A model generated the notes under the pieces. The model was not told where the DNA came from. It worked only from the letters and a program-made list of their open reading frames with translations, and ran no database searches. DNA of 64,000 bases from Salinicoccus cyprini (GTDB lineage Bacteria; Bacillota; Bacilli; Staphylococcales; Salinicoccaceae), in contig NZ_VMSJ01000001.1 of NCBI RefSeq assembly GCF_007713705.1, forward strand, positions 930,001 through 994,000. The letters run 5' to 3'. Shown in pieces: positions 55,767-64,000 of this stretch. Numbering within the stretch: position 1 is the stretch's first letter; each line of letters opens with the position of its first letter. Both the position numbers and the translations under genes were made by a program.

Positions 55767-57146
55767 ATGAAATACATAAAAATACCCCATGCATTCGTGC
55801 TGATATATGCCATCATTATTCTGGCGATGGTCATGAGCTATATCATTCCAGCTGGGGAATATGAAAGATACGAGAATGAAAACGGCACGCTTGTCGTTGA
55901 TGAAACTTCATTCCAGTATACGGAACAGACACCTGTACACTGGACCGAAATCTTCCGCAGTGTTCCTGAAGGCATGACGGATGCCGCAGGTATCATCTTC
56001 CTTATATTCATCATCGGCGGCGCCTTCGGCATGATCAACGGAACAGGCGCCATCGAGGCGGGCATCAACAAGGTCGTCTCTCTGCTCAAAGATCGCGAAG
56101 TCATTCTGATTCCGCTGACGATGCTGATCTTTTCGTTCGGCGGTGCGACTTTCGGAATGGCTGAATCGACACTGATCTTCATTCCGATGGGCATCATGCT
56201 TGCACGCTCGCTCGGCATGGACGCCATGACCGGCATGGCCATGGTGGCGCTTGGTGCCGCTGCCGGCTTCTCGGGGGGATTCATGAACATCTTCACCGTC
56301 GGCGTGGCGCAGCAGATCGCTGAACTGCCGCTTTTTTCCGGCATGTTCTATAGGATCATCGTGCAGCTGGTGTTCGTGCTCATCGCGGCATTCTTCGTCT
56401 ATCGTTACGGCAGGCGTGTCCAGAAGGACATGAACAACAGCTATGTCTATGGACTGGAAAGGACTGCACAGAACGAAACGTATGAATTCAAAGAGCTGAC
56501 CATGAGGCATATTCTTGTACTTATGATTACATTCTCGGGATTCGGTCTGATCATATACGGTGTTGTGCAGGGCTGGTCCACCGGCACCGACCTGGCGGCC
56601 ATATTCCTGGCCATGGGAATCATATCGGGACTTCTCGGCGGCAATTCGCCGAACGGCATCGCCGAAGATTTCATCAGAGGTGCAAAGGAAGTGACATTCG
56701 GTGCTCTGATCGTCGGACTTGCGCGATGCATCCTGCTCATACTGGAGGATGGCACCATCATCGATACGATCATCTTCTCCATCAGTACGATTCTTGAAGG
56801 CCTGCCCGCCTCAGTTGCCGCAGTCGGCATGTTCCTGACCCAGTTCATGATCAACTTCTTCATTCCGTCGGGATCCGGACAGGCGGCAACCACCATACCG
56901 CTCTTGGCACCGATCGGAGACATTGTCGGTGTCTCCCGCCAGTCCGTGGTGCTTGCCTTCCAGATGGGGGATGGACTTGCGAACTACCTTTTCCCGACAT
57001 CAGCCATTCTGATGGCCGGGCTCAGCATTGCCAACATCCCTTATGAGAAGTGGTTGCGCTTCGTCTGGCCGATCATGCTTGTGTGGGTGATTGCAGGCGG
57101 TGCTTTCATGGTGATCAGCCTGTGGATCAATTACGGTCCCTTCTAG
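55767..57146 (+). CDS. YfcC-type membrane carrier (copy 2)
   Basis: Membrane protein of 459 aa, paralogous to the divergent gene at 54195-55607. It shares SYIIPAGEYERYE, GGAFGMINGTGAIEAGINKVV and FMINFFIPSGSGQAATTIPLLAPIGD, but differs clearly in between, so the duplication is old. GAAAGGGG precedes the ATG. Substrate unknown. Ends in a long hairpin shared with folC. Confidence 0.85.
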   Translation: MKYIKIPHAFVLIYAIIILAMVMSYIIPAGEYERYENENGTLVVDETSFQYTEQTPVHWTEIFRSVPEGMTDAAGIIFLIFIIGGAFGMINGTGAIEAGINKVVSLLKDREVILIPLTMLIFSFGGATFGMAESTLIFIPMGIMLARSLGMDAMTGMAMVALGAAAGFSGGFMNIFTVGVAQQIAELPLFSGMFYRIIVQLVFVLIAAFFVYRYGRRVQKDMNNSYVYGLERTAQNETYEFKELTMRHILVLMITFSGFGLIIYGVVQGWSTGTDLAAIFLAMGIISGLLGGNSPNGIAEDFIRGAKEVTFGALIVGLARCILLILEDGTIIDTIIFSISTILEGLPASVAAVGMFLTQFMINFFIPSGSGQAATTIPLLAPIGDIVGVSRQSVVLAFQMGDGLANYLFPTSAILMAGLSIANIPYEKWLRFVWPIMLVWVIAGGAFMVISLWINYGPF

Positions 57147-57150
57147 CATG

Positions 57151-57190
57151 AATAAAGACACTGGATCTTTCAGGATCCAGTGTCTTTATT
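57151..57190. terminator. Bidirectional terminator between the yfcC-type gene and folC
   Basis: AATAAAGACACTGGATC and GATCCAGTGTCTTTATT are perfect 17-bp arms with a 6-nt loop. The last codons and the stop of folC lie inside the hairpin. Confidence 0.85.
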
Positions 57191-58447
57191 GTTGTAGTAT
57201 TGTTTGATTTCACTGATGAAGTAGAGACTGCCCGTCACAAGCAGCAGATCCCCTTCAAATGCTTCGATGAATGAGATATAGTCGGCCACCATCGACTTGT
57301 CGGGATGGTTCACTTTTTCAAATATATGCTCCTTGGACAGCGATTTTTGGAAATCGAAGTCCGTCACATGGAACGATGCTGCAATCTCTCCGAGCATATC
57401 CACCATATCGGACAGCGGTTTACCTTCGATGGCTGAGAACAGCACTGTAATTTTTTTATCACTGTACTGCCTTTCCATCGTTTCCACAAGTGCTCTCATC
57501 GATTCCCTGTTGTGTGCCCCATCGATGATGACAAGTGGATCGGTGCTCACAGTCTCGATGCGTCCGGGCCAGGATGTCTCCTCGATGCCATGGATCATCT
57601 TATTGAAATCAAGCACAGCTTTTCCTCGCTCATGAAGCTCGAGCAGCGCAGCAATGGCAAGGGAGGCATTCTCCTTCTGGTGTCTGCCCACCATGCCGAG
57701 CTTTATATCCTGAAAATCATAGTGCGCATACTGGAACTGGAATTCGCCGTTATTCGGCATGAGGATGATATCCCGATCGAGTTCTATGCCTTTCGCATCA
57801 TTATCTTCAAGCACCTTATGGATATATTCGCGCGATACCTGATCCTTTACGCTGAAGACGAGTGGAATGCCGGGTTTGATGACTCCGCTCTTATCCTTCG
57901 TAATATCAAGCAGCGTATCCCCAAGAATACTCGTATGATCGAGTCCGATGCTTGTCAGCACCGTCATGATGGGCATGAAGACATTGGTCGAGTCGTGTTT
58001 TGCTCCAAGACCCGCCTCCACGATGACATAGTCGACCGGCTTCAGCGCACCGAAGTGGACAAACATCATCATGGTGATGATTTCAAATTCCGTTGCGGTT
58101 CCGAGCTCCGTTTCAAGCTCCATTGCTTCGCTTGCCGGCTTGACGATCTCGATAAGCTCGATGAGTTCACCATCCGATATCGGGCTGCCATCCACCGAGA
58201 TGCGTTCATTGAACGTCTCGATGTATGGTGAGGTGAATGTGCCGACAGTATAGTCATTCCGGTTCAGTGCATTTCTCATATAGGACACCGTAGAGCCCTT
58301 GCCGTTTGTACCGACGACATGGATGCCGTTGATGTTCCGCTCAGGATTGCCGAGCCGCTCGAGCATCCATTCCATCCGTCTGACACCGGGTTTGATGCCG
58401 AATTTGATTCTTTCGTGGATCCAATCCAATCCTTCCTGGTAGTTCAT
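57170..58447 (-). CDS. folC: Folylpolyglutamate synthase / dihydrofolate synthase
   Basis: Mur-ligase-type enzyme of 425 aa that adds glutamate to dihydropteroate and folates. The P loop is VVGTNGKGSTVSYM (about residues 45-58), followed by TSPYIETFNERISVDG and the DGAHNRESM motif of the C-terminal domain. AAAGGGA precedes ATG 58447, 3 nt after the valS stop, so the gene is expressed from the valS T-box-controlled transcript. Confidence 0.95.
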   Translation of the reverse strand: MNYQEGLDWIHERIKFGIKPGVRRMEWMLERLGNPERNINGIHVVGTNGKGSTVSYMRNALNRNDYTVGTFTSPYIETFNERISVDGSPISDGELIELIEIVKPASEAMELETELGTATEFEIITMMMFVHFGALKPVDYVIVEAGLGAKHDSTNVFMPIMTVLTSIGLDHTSILGDTLLDITKDKSGVIKPGIPLVFSVKDQVSREYIHKVLEDNDAKGIELDRDIILMPNNGEFQFQYAHYDFQDIKLGMVGRHQKENASLAIAALLELHERGKAVLDFNKMIHGIEETSWPGRIETVSTDPLVIIDGAHNRESMRALVETMERQYSDKKITVLFSAIEGKPLSDMVDMLGEIAASFHVTDFDFQKSLSKEHIFEKVNHPDKSMVADYISFIEAFEGDLLLVTGSLYFISEIKQYYNNKDTGS

Positions 58448-58450
58448 GGC

Positions 58451-61078
58451 CTATCCCTTTCTTTTCAAGCTGTCAAGCCGTTCTGTGACCTCATTGTACT
58501 GGGCCTGATAGCCAAGCTGCTTCTCTCTTTCCTTTTCCACTACGTCCGCTGGTGCATTGGCGACAAACCGGTCATTGCCAAGTTTCCCTGCGACACGCTT
58601 CAGTTCGCCATCGAGACGTTTCTGTTCGTTCTCAAGGCGTGCAATCTCCTCCTGCATATCGATCAGGCCGGAAAGCGGCAGGATGACGGTTGCGCCATTG
58701 ACCACATCCGCCTTGACATCCTCTTCCGTCGAAATTTCAGAAGCGATTTCTAGTGCACTCGGGTTGCAGAAGCGTTCGATATAGTGGCGGTTCGTCTCTA
58801 TGATTTCACGTCTCGTAACATCTTTCACTTCAATGAATATGTCGATCGGTTTCGACAGTGGTGCATTCACTTCGTTTCTCGTCTGTCGTACCGACTTGAT
58901 GATGTCCACAAGCAGTGCCATGCCATCTTTTGAAGTCGGATTGCTGAGGTGCGTATGCGCCTTCGCCCATTCGCTCGTGACAATCGTACGGTCTGCTTCA
59001 ATCGCCTGGTATATCTCCTCAGTCACAAACGGCATGAACGGGTGCAGCATCTTCAGGATGCTGTCCAGTGTATGCAGCAGAACAGAGCGCGTCATCGCCT
59101 TCTCCGCTTCAGTACCTTCGGTCATCGGCACTTTGGCCATCTCGATGTACCAGTCGCAGAAGTCATCCCAGATGAAGTTGTACAGCAGGCGCCCCACTTC
59201 TCCGAACTCATAGTGCTCGGACAGCTGTGTCACGTTGCCGATGGTTTCATTCAGACGGGTCAGAATCCACTCGTCAGCGAGCGACTTCTCCCCTTCGAGA
59301 CTGATATCGTCCATGCCGAAGTCCTCACCGATATTCATCATGCTGAATCTGGATGCATTCCAGATCTTGTTGATGAAGTTCCAGACCGATTCCACCTTCT
59401 CGTCGGAATATCTGAGATCCTGTCCCGGTGTCGATCCTGTTGCCAGGAAGTACCTCAGCGCATCTGCACCGTACTTCTCGATGACATCCATCGGGTCGAC
59501 GCCATTGCCGAGGGATTTAGACATCTTGCGGTTCTGTTCATCCCTGACCAGACCATGGAGCAGCACATCGTCAAACGGCTTCTCGCCGGTATGCTCGAGG
59601 GAGGAGAAGATCATCCTGGCCACCCAGAAGAAGATGATGTCATATCCTGTAACAAGGACATTCGTCGGGAAGAACTTCTGCAAGTCCTCCGTCTCTTCCG
59701 GCCACCCCATCGTGGAGAACGGCCATAGCGCACTTGAGAACCACGTATCGAGGACATCTTCGTCCTGAACCCAGTTGTCGGCATCCGTCGGCGGCTCCAT
59801 GCCGACATATATTTCGCCGGAGTCCTTATGATACCAGGCCGGAATCTGATGGCCCCACCAGAGCTGGCGGGAGATGACCCAGTCGCGGATATCGCCCATC
59901 CAGCGGCGGAAAGTGGAGTCGAAGCGTTCAGGGACAAAATTGACTGCGTTATCGGAGTCCTGGTTGTCCAGACTCTTCTTCGCCAGTTCATCCATTTTTA
60001 CGAACCACTGCGTCGACAGGTAAGGTTCGACGACGGCGCCACTGCGCTCCGAATGGCCGACGGAGTGGACGTGCGGTTCCACTTTGATAAGGTATCCTTC
60101 CGATTCCAGATCTTTGACCAGTGCCTTGCGGCAGTCGAAACGGTCCATGCCTGCATATTTGCCGGCCAGCTCATTCATTGAGCCGTCTTCATTCATTACG
60201 TTGATGCGCTCGAGGTCATGACGCTCGCCGAGGACGAAGTCGTTCGGATCGTGTGCCGGTGTCACCTTCATGACACCCGTACCGAATTCCATATCGACAT
60301 AAGGGTCCGAGATGATCGGCAGCTCGCGCTCCATGATCGGCAGTGTGACCGTCTTGCCGATATACTGCTTGTAGCGGTCGTCATCGGGGTGGACGACAAT
60401 GGCCGTATCCCCGAGCATTGTTTCAGGGCGTGTTGTTGCCACTTCCAGATGGTTGCCATCCGGCAGCGGGTATCTGACATGATAGAAGTTGCCTTCAATC
60501 TCCTTATGGATGACCTCGATATCACTGAGTGCCGTCCGGGTTTCCGGATCCCAGTTGATGATATATTCGCCGCGATAGATCAGATCCTTATTGTACATGT
60601 CGACAAACACTTTTCTGACGGCCTTCGACAAGCCCTCATCCAGAGTGAAGCGCTCCTTGTCATAGTCGAGGCCAAGGCCGAGCTTCTGCCACTGGCTGCG
60701 GATGAAGTCGGCATACTCCTCTTTCCAGTCCCATGCCTGTTCGAGGAACTTCTCACGCCCGATATCGTGGCGGGAGAGGCCTTCTTCACGCATGCGCGCC
60801 TCAACTTTGGCCTGGGTCGCAATGCCGGCATGGTCCATGCCCGGCAGATAGAGCACTTCATACCCCTGCATCCGCTTCATCCGTGTAATGATATCCTGCA
60901 ATGTTGTATCCCATGCATGGCCGAGATGAAGTTTGCCCGTCACATTCGGTGGCGGGATGACGATGGAGAACGGCGGCTTGTCAGACTGTGCATCGGATTT
61001 GAAATAGCCTGACTCGACCCACTTCTCATATTTACCTTCTTCTACAGATCTCGGATCGTACTTTTTGGACATTTCCAT
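58451..61078 (-). CDS. valS: Valyl-tRNA synthetase
   Basis: Class I aminoacyl-tRNA synthetase (875 aa) charging tRNA-Val, with editing of threonine. The HIGH motif appears as [14 protein letters not shown] (about residues 51-64) and KMSKS as [14 protein letters not shown] (around 520). The zinc/editing insert, the anticodon-binding domain and the C-terminal coiled coil ([19 protein letters not shown]) are visible. The frame is open into the leader up to 61198, but GGAGAG lies 6 nt before ATG 61078. Controlled by a T-box leader; folC follows. Confidence 0.97.
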   Translation of the reverse strand: MEMSKKYDPRSVEEGKYEKWVESGYFKSDAQSDKPPFSIVIPPPNVTGKLHLGHAWDTTLQDIITRMKRMQGYEVLYLPGMDHAGIATQAKVEARMREEGLSRHDIGREKFLEQAWDWKEEYADFIRSQWQKLGLGLDYDKERFTLDEGLSKAVRKVFVDMYNKDLIYRGEYIINWDPETRTALSDIEVIHKEIEGNFYHVRYPLPDGNHLEVATTRPETMLGDTAIVVHPDDDRYKQYIGKTVTLPIMERELPIISDPYVDMEFGTGVMKVTPAHDPNDFVLGERHDLERINVMNEDGSMNELAGKYAGMDRFDCRKALVKDLESEGYLIKVEPHVHSVGHSERSGAVVEPYLSTQWFVKMDELAKKSLDNQDSDNAVNFVPERFDSTFRRWMGDIRDWVISRQLWWGHQIPAWYHKDSGEIYVGMEPPTDADNWVQDEDVLDTWFSSALWPFSTMGWPEETEDLQKFFPTNVLVTGYDIIFFWVARMIFSSLEHTGEKPFDDVLLHGLVRDEQNRKMSKSLGNGVDPMDVIEKYGADALRYFLATGSTPGQDLRYSDEKVESVWNFINKIWNASRFSMMNIGEDFGMDDISLEGEKSLADEWILTRLNETIGNVTQLSEHYEFGEVGRLLYNFIWDDFCDWYIEMAKVPMTEGTEAEKAMTRSVLLHTLDSILKMLHPFMPFVTEEIYQAIEADRTIVTSEWAKAHTHLSNPTSKDGMALLVDIIKSVRQTRNEVNAPLSKPIDIFIEVKDVTRREIIETNRHYIERFCNPSALEIASEISTEEDVKADVVNGATVILPLSGLIDMQEEIARLENEQKRLDGELKRVAGKLGNDRFVANAPADVVEKEREKQLGYQAQYNEVTERLDSLKRKG

Positions 61079-61100
61079 ATAAATCTCTCCTTTTTTGGAC

Positions 61101-61340
61101 AAAATAAAAAGCTTCCAGTCCATAAAACATAGGACGGAAGCTCCGCGGTACCACCTAAATTCAGCACGAATGCTGCACTTGGGATGATTAACGCTCATCA
61201 GACGTCAGCTCCTACTCGAATGTTCAGAACCGATCTCTGCAGACTACGTTCGTGATATACTTCGGCATGTTCACAGCCCCCACATGCTCTCTGTCACCCG
61301 TATACCACTACTCTTCTGCCATTCATCTATTTGCCTTGAT
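61101..61340 (-). promoter_or_regulatory. T-box leader of valS-folC
   Basis: The minus strand carries the T-box sequence AGGTGGTACCGCG (61144-61156) followed by the terminator stem AGCTTCCGTCC / GGACTGGAAGCT (61110-61142) and a T run. The upstream AGAGAG and GAAC segments fit stem I. Valine codons GTA and GTC stand side by side in GAACGTAGTC (61242-61251), a candidate specifier. Uncharged tRNA-Val would favour read-through. This explains the 291-bp gap. Stem I was not folded in full. Confidence 0.93.
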
Positions 61341-61344
61341 TTCA

Positions 61345-61373
61345 ATATTATGCGAACGTCTCGATGGTGTCAA
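61345..61373 (-). promoter_or_regulatory. Sigma-A promoter of valS-folC
   Basis: On the minus strand, TTGACA (61368-61373, perfect) and TAATAT (61345-61350) are separated by 17 bp. The -35 overlaps the stop codon of the upstream AbrB-type gene. Confidence 0.88.
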
Positions 61374-62443
61374 GTCCCATCATGTGCATGCTGGCGCCGC
61401 TTCCTGTTTTTTCTGAGCAGCATATTGATCAGTGGTGCCACAATGAGAAGGATGAAAAAGATGCGGAAAATGTGGTAGCTTGAAATCATGGCGATATTGG
61501 CACCCATTTCAACAGCCACAATGATGATCTGACCGATACCACCGGGCGCTGCACTCAAGAACAGATCCGTAAAGTCATGTTCCGAAATGAGCAGAAATAC
61601 CATGACCAGTCCCAATGTACCGATGATGAGCAGCATGTTCTGGATCAGCATCGACAGTATCAGCCGCTTGTTGAGCTGGTTGACAAGTGTCGATATCTGA
61701 AGGCCGATCCTTATGCCGAAGAACAGCTGGGCGGCATACATGAATGAAACATCGACCGAAAAGGTATAGTCCGTCACCACATTCCATGCGAGAACGACAA
61801 GCATTGGTCCGATCATGTAGGGTACCGGAAACTTCATCAGCGTCATGATGTAGATGACAGCGGGAATACCGAGCAGCATCCACAGCATGTCAACGGTTGC
61901 GACCGATGTAAGCGAAGAGGCGACTTCGTTTGTGCCCGTCAGATTACTGCCTGCAGTGAAACTCGCAATCAAAGGAACGAATATGACTACAAGTACAATG
62001 CGCGACATCTGGGTCAGTGTCACAAGCAGCAGATCCGCCCGTTTCTCCTCCTCAGCCATGACGATCATCTGGGACAGTGCGCCTGGAATCGAAGCAAGTA
62101 CTGCGGTTTCCAGTGTACATCCGGTCATTCTCATGAAAAACCCGGCAAGAAGGAGGCTCAGTCCGATGATCAGGAGGGACAGCATGATGATCGTAATATA
62201 GTCTTCCGCCATATCTGCAAGCGTTTCGAGCGTGAACGTCGAGCCGATTTCAACTCCAATAATGATCAGCCCCAGATTGCCGAACCACTTCGGATAATGA
62301 AAATGGGTAGTCACCATCCTGTAGAAGACGACCGTCGCAATCATGGCGCCGAACAGCCATGGCATGACCATCCCTGCCCATTGAAGCAGAGCCGACAGGA
62401 TGATTGCCGACAGAAACAGCAGGAACAGGTTGAGATATCTCAT
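61370..62443 (-). CDS. AbrB-family membrane protein (putative transporter)
   Basis: Membrane protein of 357 aa with 9-10 hydrophobic segments. It has the duplicated AbrB/ammonia-monooxygenase-like layout: WAGMVMPWLFGAMIATVV and LASIPGALSQMIVMAEE in the first half, then KFPVPYMIGPMLVVLAW and SAAPGGIGQIIIVAVEMGAN in the second. It is unrelated to the AbrB transcription factor. Function is unproven; a carrier role is assumed. The frame is open to 62497, but AAAGGAGG lies 8 nt before ATG 62443. Its 3' end overlaps the valS promoter. Confidence 0.83.
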   Translation of the reverse strand: MRYLNLFLLFLSAIILSALLQWAGMVMPWLFGAMIATVVFYRMVTTHFHYPKWFGNLGLIIIGVEIGSTFTLETLADMAEDYITIIMLSLLIIGLSLLLAGFFMRMTGCTLETAVLASIPGALSQMIVMAEEEKRADLLLVTLTQMSRIVLVVIFVPLIASFTAGSNLTGTNEVASSLTSVATVDMLWMLLGIPAVIYIMTLMKFPVPYMIGPMLVVLAWNVVTDYTFSVDVSFMYAAQLFFGIRIGLQISTLVNQLNKRLILSMLIQNMLLIIGTLGLVMVFLLISEHDFTDLFLSAAPGGIGQIIIVAVEMGANIAMISSYHIFRIFFILLIVAPLINMLLRKNRKRRQHAHDGT

Positions 62444-62544
62444 GGACGTCCTCCTTTCATAATGATTATTTCGGAATCCTAAATAATAAAATGCCATAGA
62501 ACAACCCCGCCGAGTAGACTGCAGCGGGGTTAGTGTACATCATA

Positions 62545-63075
62545 CTAGTTGGAGCTTTCTTCTTCTGTGGATTCTTCCTCAGTGGATTCCTCTGAGCCTC
62601 CACCTTTTTCAGTCGATTCCTCAGTGGATTCTTCGGACGCGCCACCTTCTTCTGCCTCTCCGCCATCTGCGCCGTCCGGCTGGGCATCGTCACTGCCTGA
62701 GTTGATATCCGCTTCTTCCTGATCGGCGCTACTGCCTTCCTCTTCAGTAGAACCTTCTTCGGTCGAATCCTCCTCGGTCAGTCCTTCGTCCAATGCTTCA
62801 GTCTCGCCTCCGGAACCATCTGATTCCTCGCCGGATGAAGTGGACGTGGAACCGCCCTCTTCTCCCTGACCGCCACTTACCTGCTGGATGATGAGCGGTA
62901 CAATCAGCAGAACGAGAATGATGGGAATGATCCAGACAAGCGGATTCTTCTTGCTGATTTTCTTCTGCTCGATCATTTCTCTGTTCTGACCTTCGATGTA
63001 GACTTTATCTTCTTCTCTCTTGCCCTTGATGTTGCTGTCGTTGTGGGTTAATCGCTTATCTTTGTCATTCGCCAT
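62545..63075 (-). CDS. Acidic Ser/Glu/Gly-rich single-span membrane protein
   Basis: Protein of 176 aa. A charged cytoplasmic N-terminus (about 1-45) is followed by one transmembrane helix (NPLVWIIPIILVLLIVPLII, about 44-63) and a roughly 110-residue extracellular tail made almost only of Glu, Ser, Gly, Thr and Asp, with repeated STEE and EEST blocks. No known domain is recognised. TTGGAGG precedes the ATG. The tail is low-complexity, possibly disordered and salt-adapted. A weak hairpin (AACCCCGC / GCGGGGTT, 62503-62531) lies downstream. Confidence 0.75.
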   Translation of the reverse strand: MANDKDKRLTHNDSNIKGKREEDKVYIEGQNREMIEQKKISKKNPLVWIIPIILVLLIVPLIIQQVSGGQGEEGGSTSTSSGEESDGSGGETEALDEGLTEEDSTEEGSTEEEGSSADQEEADINSGSDDAQPDGADGGEAEEGGASEESTEESTEKGGGSEESTEEESTEEESSN

Positions 63076-63148
63076 TCAAACTACCTCCAATTATCTGTTA
63101 TCTTCAATTATACACTTTATTCTGTGAAAATAAACCGTATTTGGCAAG

Positions 63149-64000
63149 CTACCGCTGTACAGCACGCTCCAGTGCTTTTTCAAAAGCATCGACTGTCTTC
63201 TGGATGTCCGCTTCAGTGTGGCTCGTCGACAGGAACATGCCTTCAAACTGGGAAGGTGGCAGATAGACGCCTTCTTTGAGCAGTTCCTGATACAGGTGTT
63301 TGAACAGTTCAAGATCGCTTGTATTTGCACTGTCGAAATCCACGACCGGTCCTTCCGTCAGGAAGAATCCGATCATCGAACCGGCACGGTTCACTGTGAT
63401 CGGCTGCCCTTTCTTTGCAAAGATGTCCTTCAGGCCGACTTCGAGCATATCACCGAGCTTGTTGAAGTGGTCATAGCTCTCAGGTGTCAACTGTCTGAGC
63501 GTCTCAAGCCCGGCTGTCATCGCCAGCGGATTACCGGATAGTGTCCCCGCCTGGTAGATGTCGCCGACAGGTGCGATATACTCCATGATGTCACGTCTGC
63601 CGCCGTAGGCACCGACAGGCAGGCCGCCACCAATCACCTTGCCGAGGCAGGTAAGATCAGGTGTGATGCCGTAATGGCCCTGTGCACAGTTGTAGCCGAC
63701 ACGGAATCCGGTCATGACTTCATCGAAGATGAGCAGTGTGCCGCTTTTCTCCGTAATGTCACGTACGAATTGAAGATAGCCTTCACGCGGCGGGACGACC
63801 CCCATATTGCCGGCAACAGGCTCCATGATCACTGCAGCAATATCGTCACCGAATTTGTCGAAAGCCTCGGTCAGGCTCTCTTCGTCATTGTAGGGTACTG
63901 TGATGGTATTTGCAGCTGTACCTTCAGGTACACCTGGAGAATCCGGAAGTCCAAGTGTCGCCACACCACTGCCGGCTTTGATCAGTAGGGAGTCGCTGTG
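63149..64000 (-). CDS. hemL: Glutamate-1-semialdehyde 2,1-aminomutase (partial, 3' part)
   Basis: C-terminal 283 residues of a PLP aminomutase that makes 5-aminolevulinate for haem; the 5' part lies beyond the right edge. The frame reads through the edge as [17 protein letters not shown], a conserved GSA-aminomutase segment. The PLP aspartate region [20 protein letters not shown] and the Schiff-base lysine in [19 protein letters not shown] follow. The C-terminus ([20 protein letters not shown]) is typical. Whether it is the main HemL or the second paralogue found in staphylococci cannot be judged. Confidence 0.95.
   Translation of the reverse strand, partial: HSDSLLIKAGSGVATLGLPDSPGVPEGTAANTITVPYNDEESLTEAFDKFGDDIAAVIMEPVAGNMGVVPPREGYLQFVRDITEKSGTLLIFDEVMTGFRVGYNCAQGHYGITPDLTCLGKVIGGGLPVGAYGGRRDIMEYIAPVGDIYQAGTLSGNPLAMTAGLETLRQLTPESYDHFNKLGDMLEVGLKDIFAKKGQPITVNRAGSMIGFFLTEGPVVDFDSANTSDLELFKHLYQELLKEGVYLPPSQFEGMFLSTSHTEADIQKTVDAFEKALERAVQR

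Noticed and set aside
61079-61198. ValS start at 61198
   Set aside because: The extra 40 codons lie in the T-box antiterminator/terminator region; a good Shine-Dalgarno precedes ATG 61078.

Overview
The window is about 64 kb of bacterial chromosome, densely coding, with strong Shine-Dalgarno sequences, sigma-A promoters with 17-bp spacers, and frequent bidirectional hairpin terminators. Gene content and order (arlRS, odhAB, MoxR/VWA pair, brnQ, telA/xpaC, acyP, msaA, cspA, the lysC-to-lysA operon with alr2, cvfB, femAB, a UmuC-type polymerase, an LCP protein, parEC, plsY, acnA, a betaine carrier, mscL) closely follow the Staphylococcus aureus core genome. The base composition is clearly richer in G+C than Staphylococcus, so the best guess is a halotolerant relative such as Salinicoccus or Jeotgalicoccus (inference). 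No rRNA, tRNA, CRISPR array or prophage is visible.

Layout. 1-9.2 kb: end of a possible acetyltransferase, the ArlRS two-component system, the E1/E2 subunits of 2-oxoglutarate dehydrogenase, and a small operon of a DUF6501 protein, a MoxR ATPase and a VWA protein. 9.3-13.7 kb: brnQ, telA/xpaC, acyP, msaA and cspA. 13.7-22.1 kb (minus strand): a complete aspartate-to-lysine/diaminopimelate operon (acetyl branch, plus a second alanine racemase) behind a lysine riboswitch. 22.1-28.9 kb: an ABC-F ATPase, a sirtuin, cvfB, a threonine aldolase, pepF and a small membrane protein. 28.9-30.1 kb: an accessory island with a solitary serine recombinase, short repeats and a doubtful small lipoprotein gene. 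30.2-41.6 kb: a sodium:solute symporter, three tandem Fem-type peptidoglycan bridge enzymes, a SatD/DUF3307 pair behind a repeated operator, an SOS-controlled Y-family polymerase, a CDF exporter, an LCP transferase and a DUF1002 protein. 41.6-53.8 kb: an alanine carrier, topoisomerase IV with an SOS box, plsY with a FapR-like box, aconitase, a BCCT carrier and mscL. 53.8-54.2 kb: a repeat-rich intergenic region. 54.2-64 kb: two divergent YfcC-type carriers, folC, valS behind a T-box, an AbrB-type membrane protein, an acidic Ser/Glu-rich membrane protein and the 3' part of hemL.

Themes. Cell-wall supply is prominent: diaminopimelate/lysine synthesis and Alr2 feed the stem peptide, Fem enzymes build the bridge, and LCP attaches polymers. 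Osmotic adaptation appears as the BCCT carrier and MscL. The least explained parts are the SatD/DUF3307 operon (operator array, apparent AUC start), the third Fem gene, the resolvase island, and the mscL-yfcC intergenic region with inverted terminator elements flanking a 41-bp tandem repeat.
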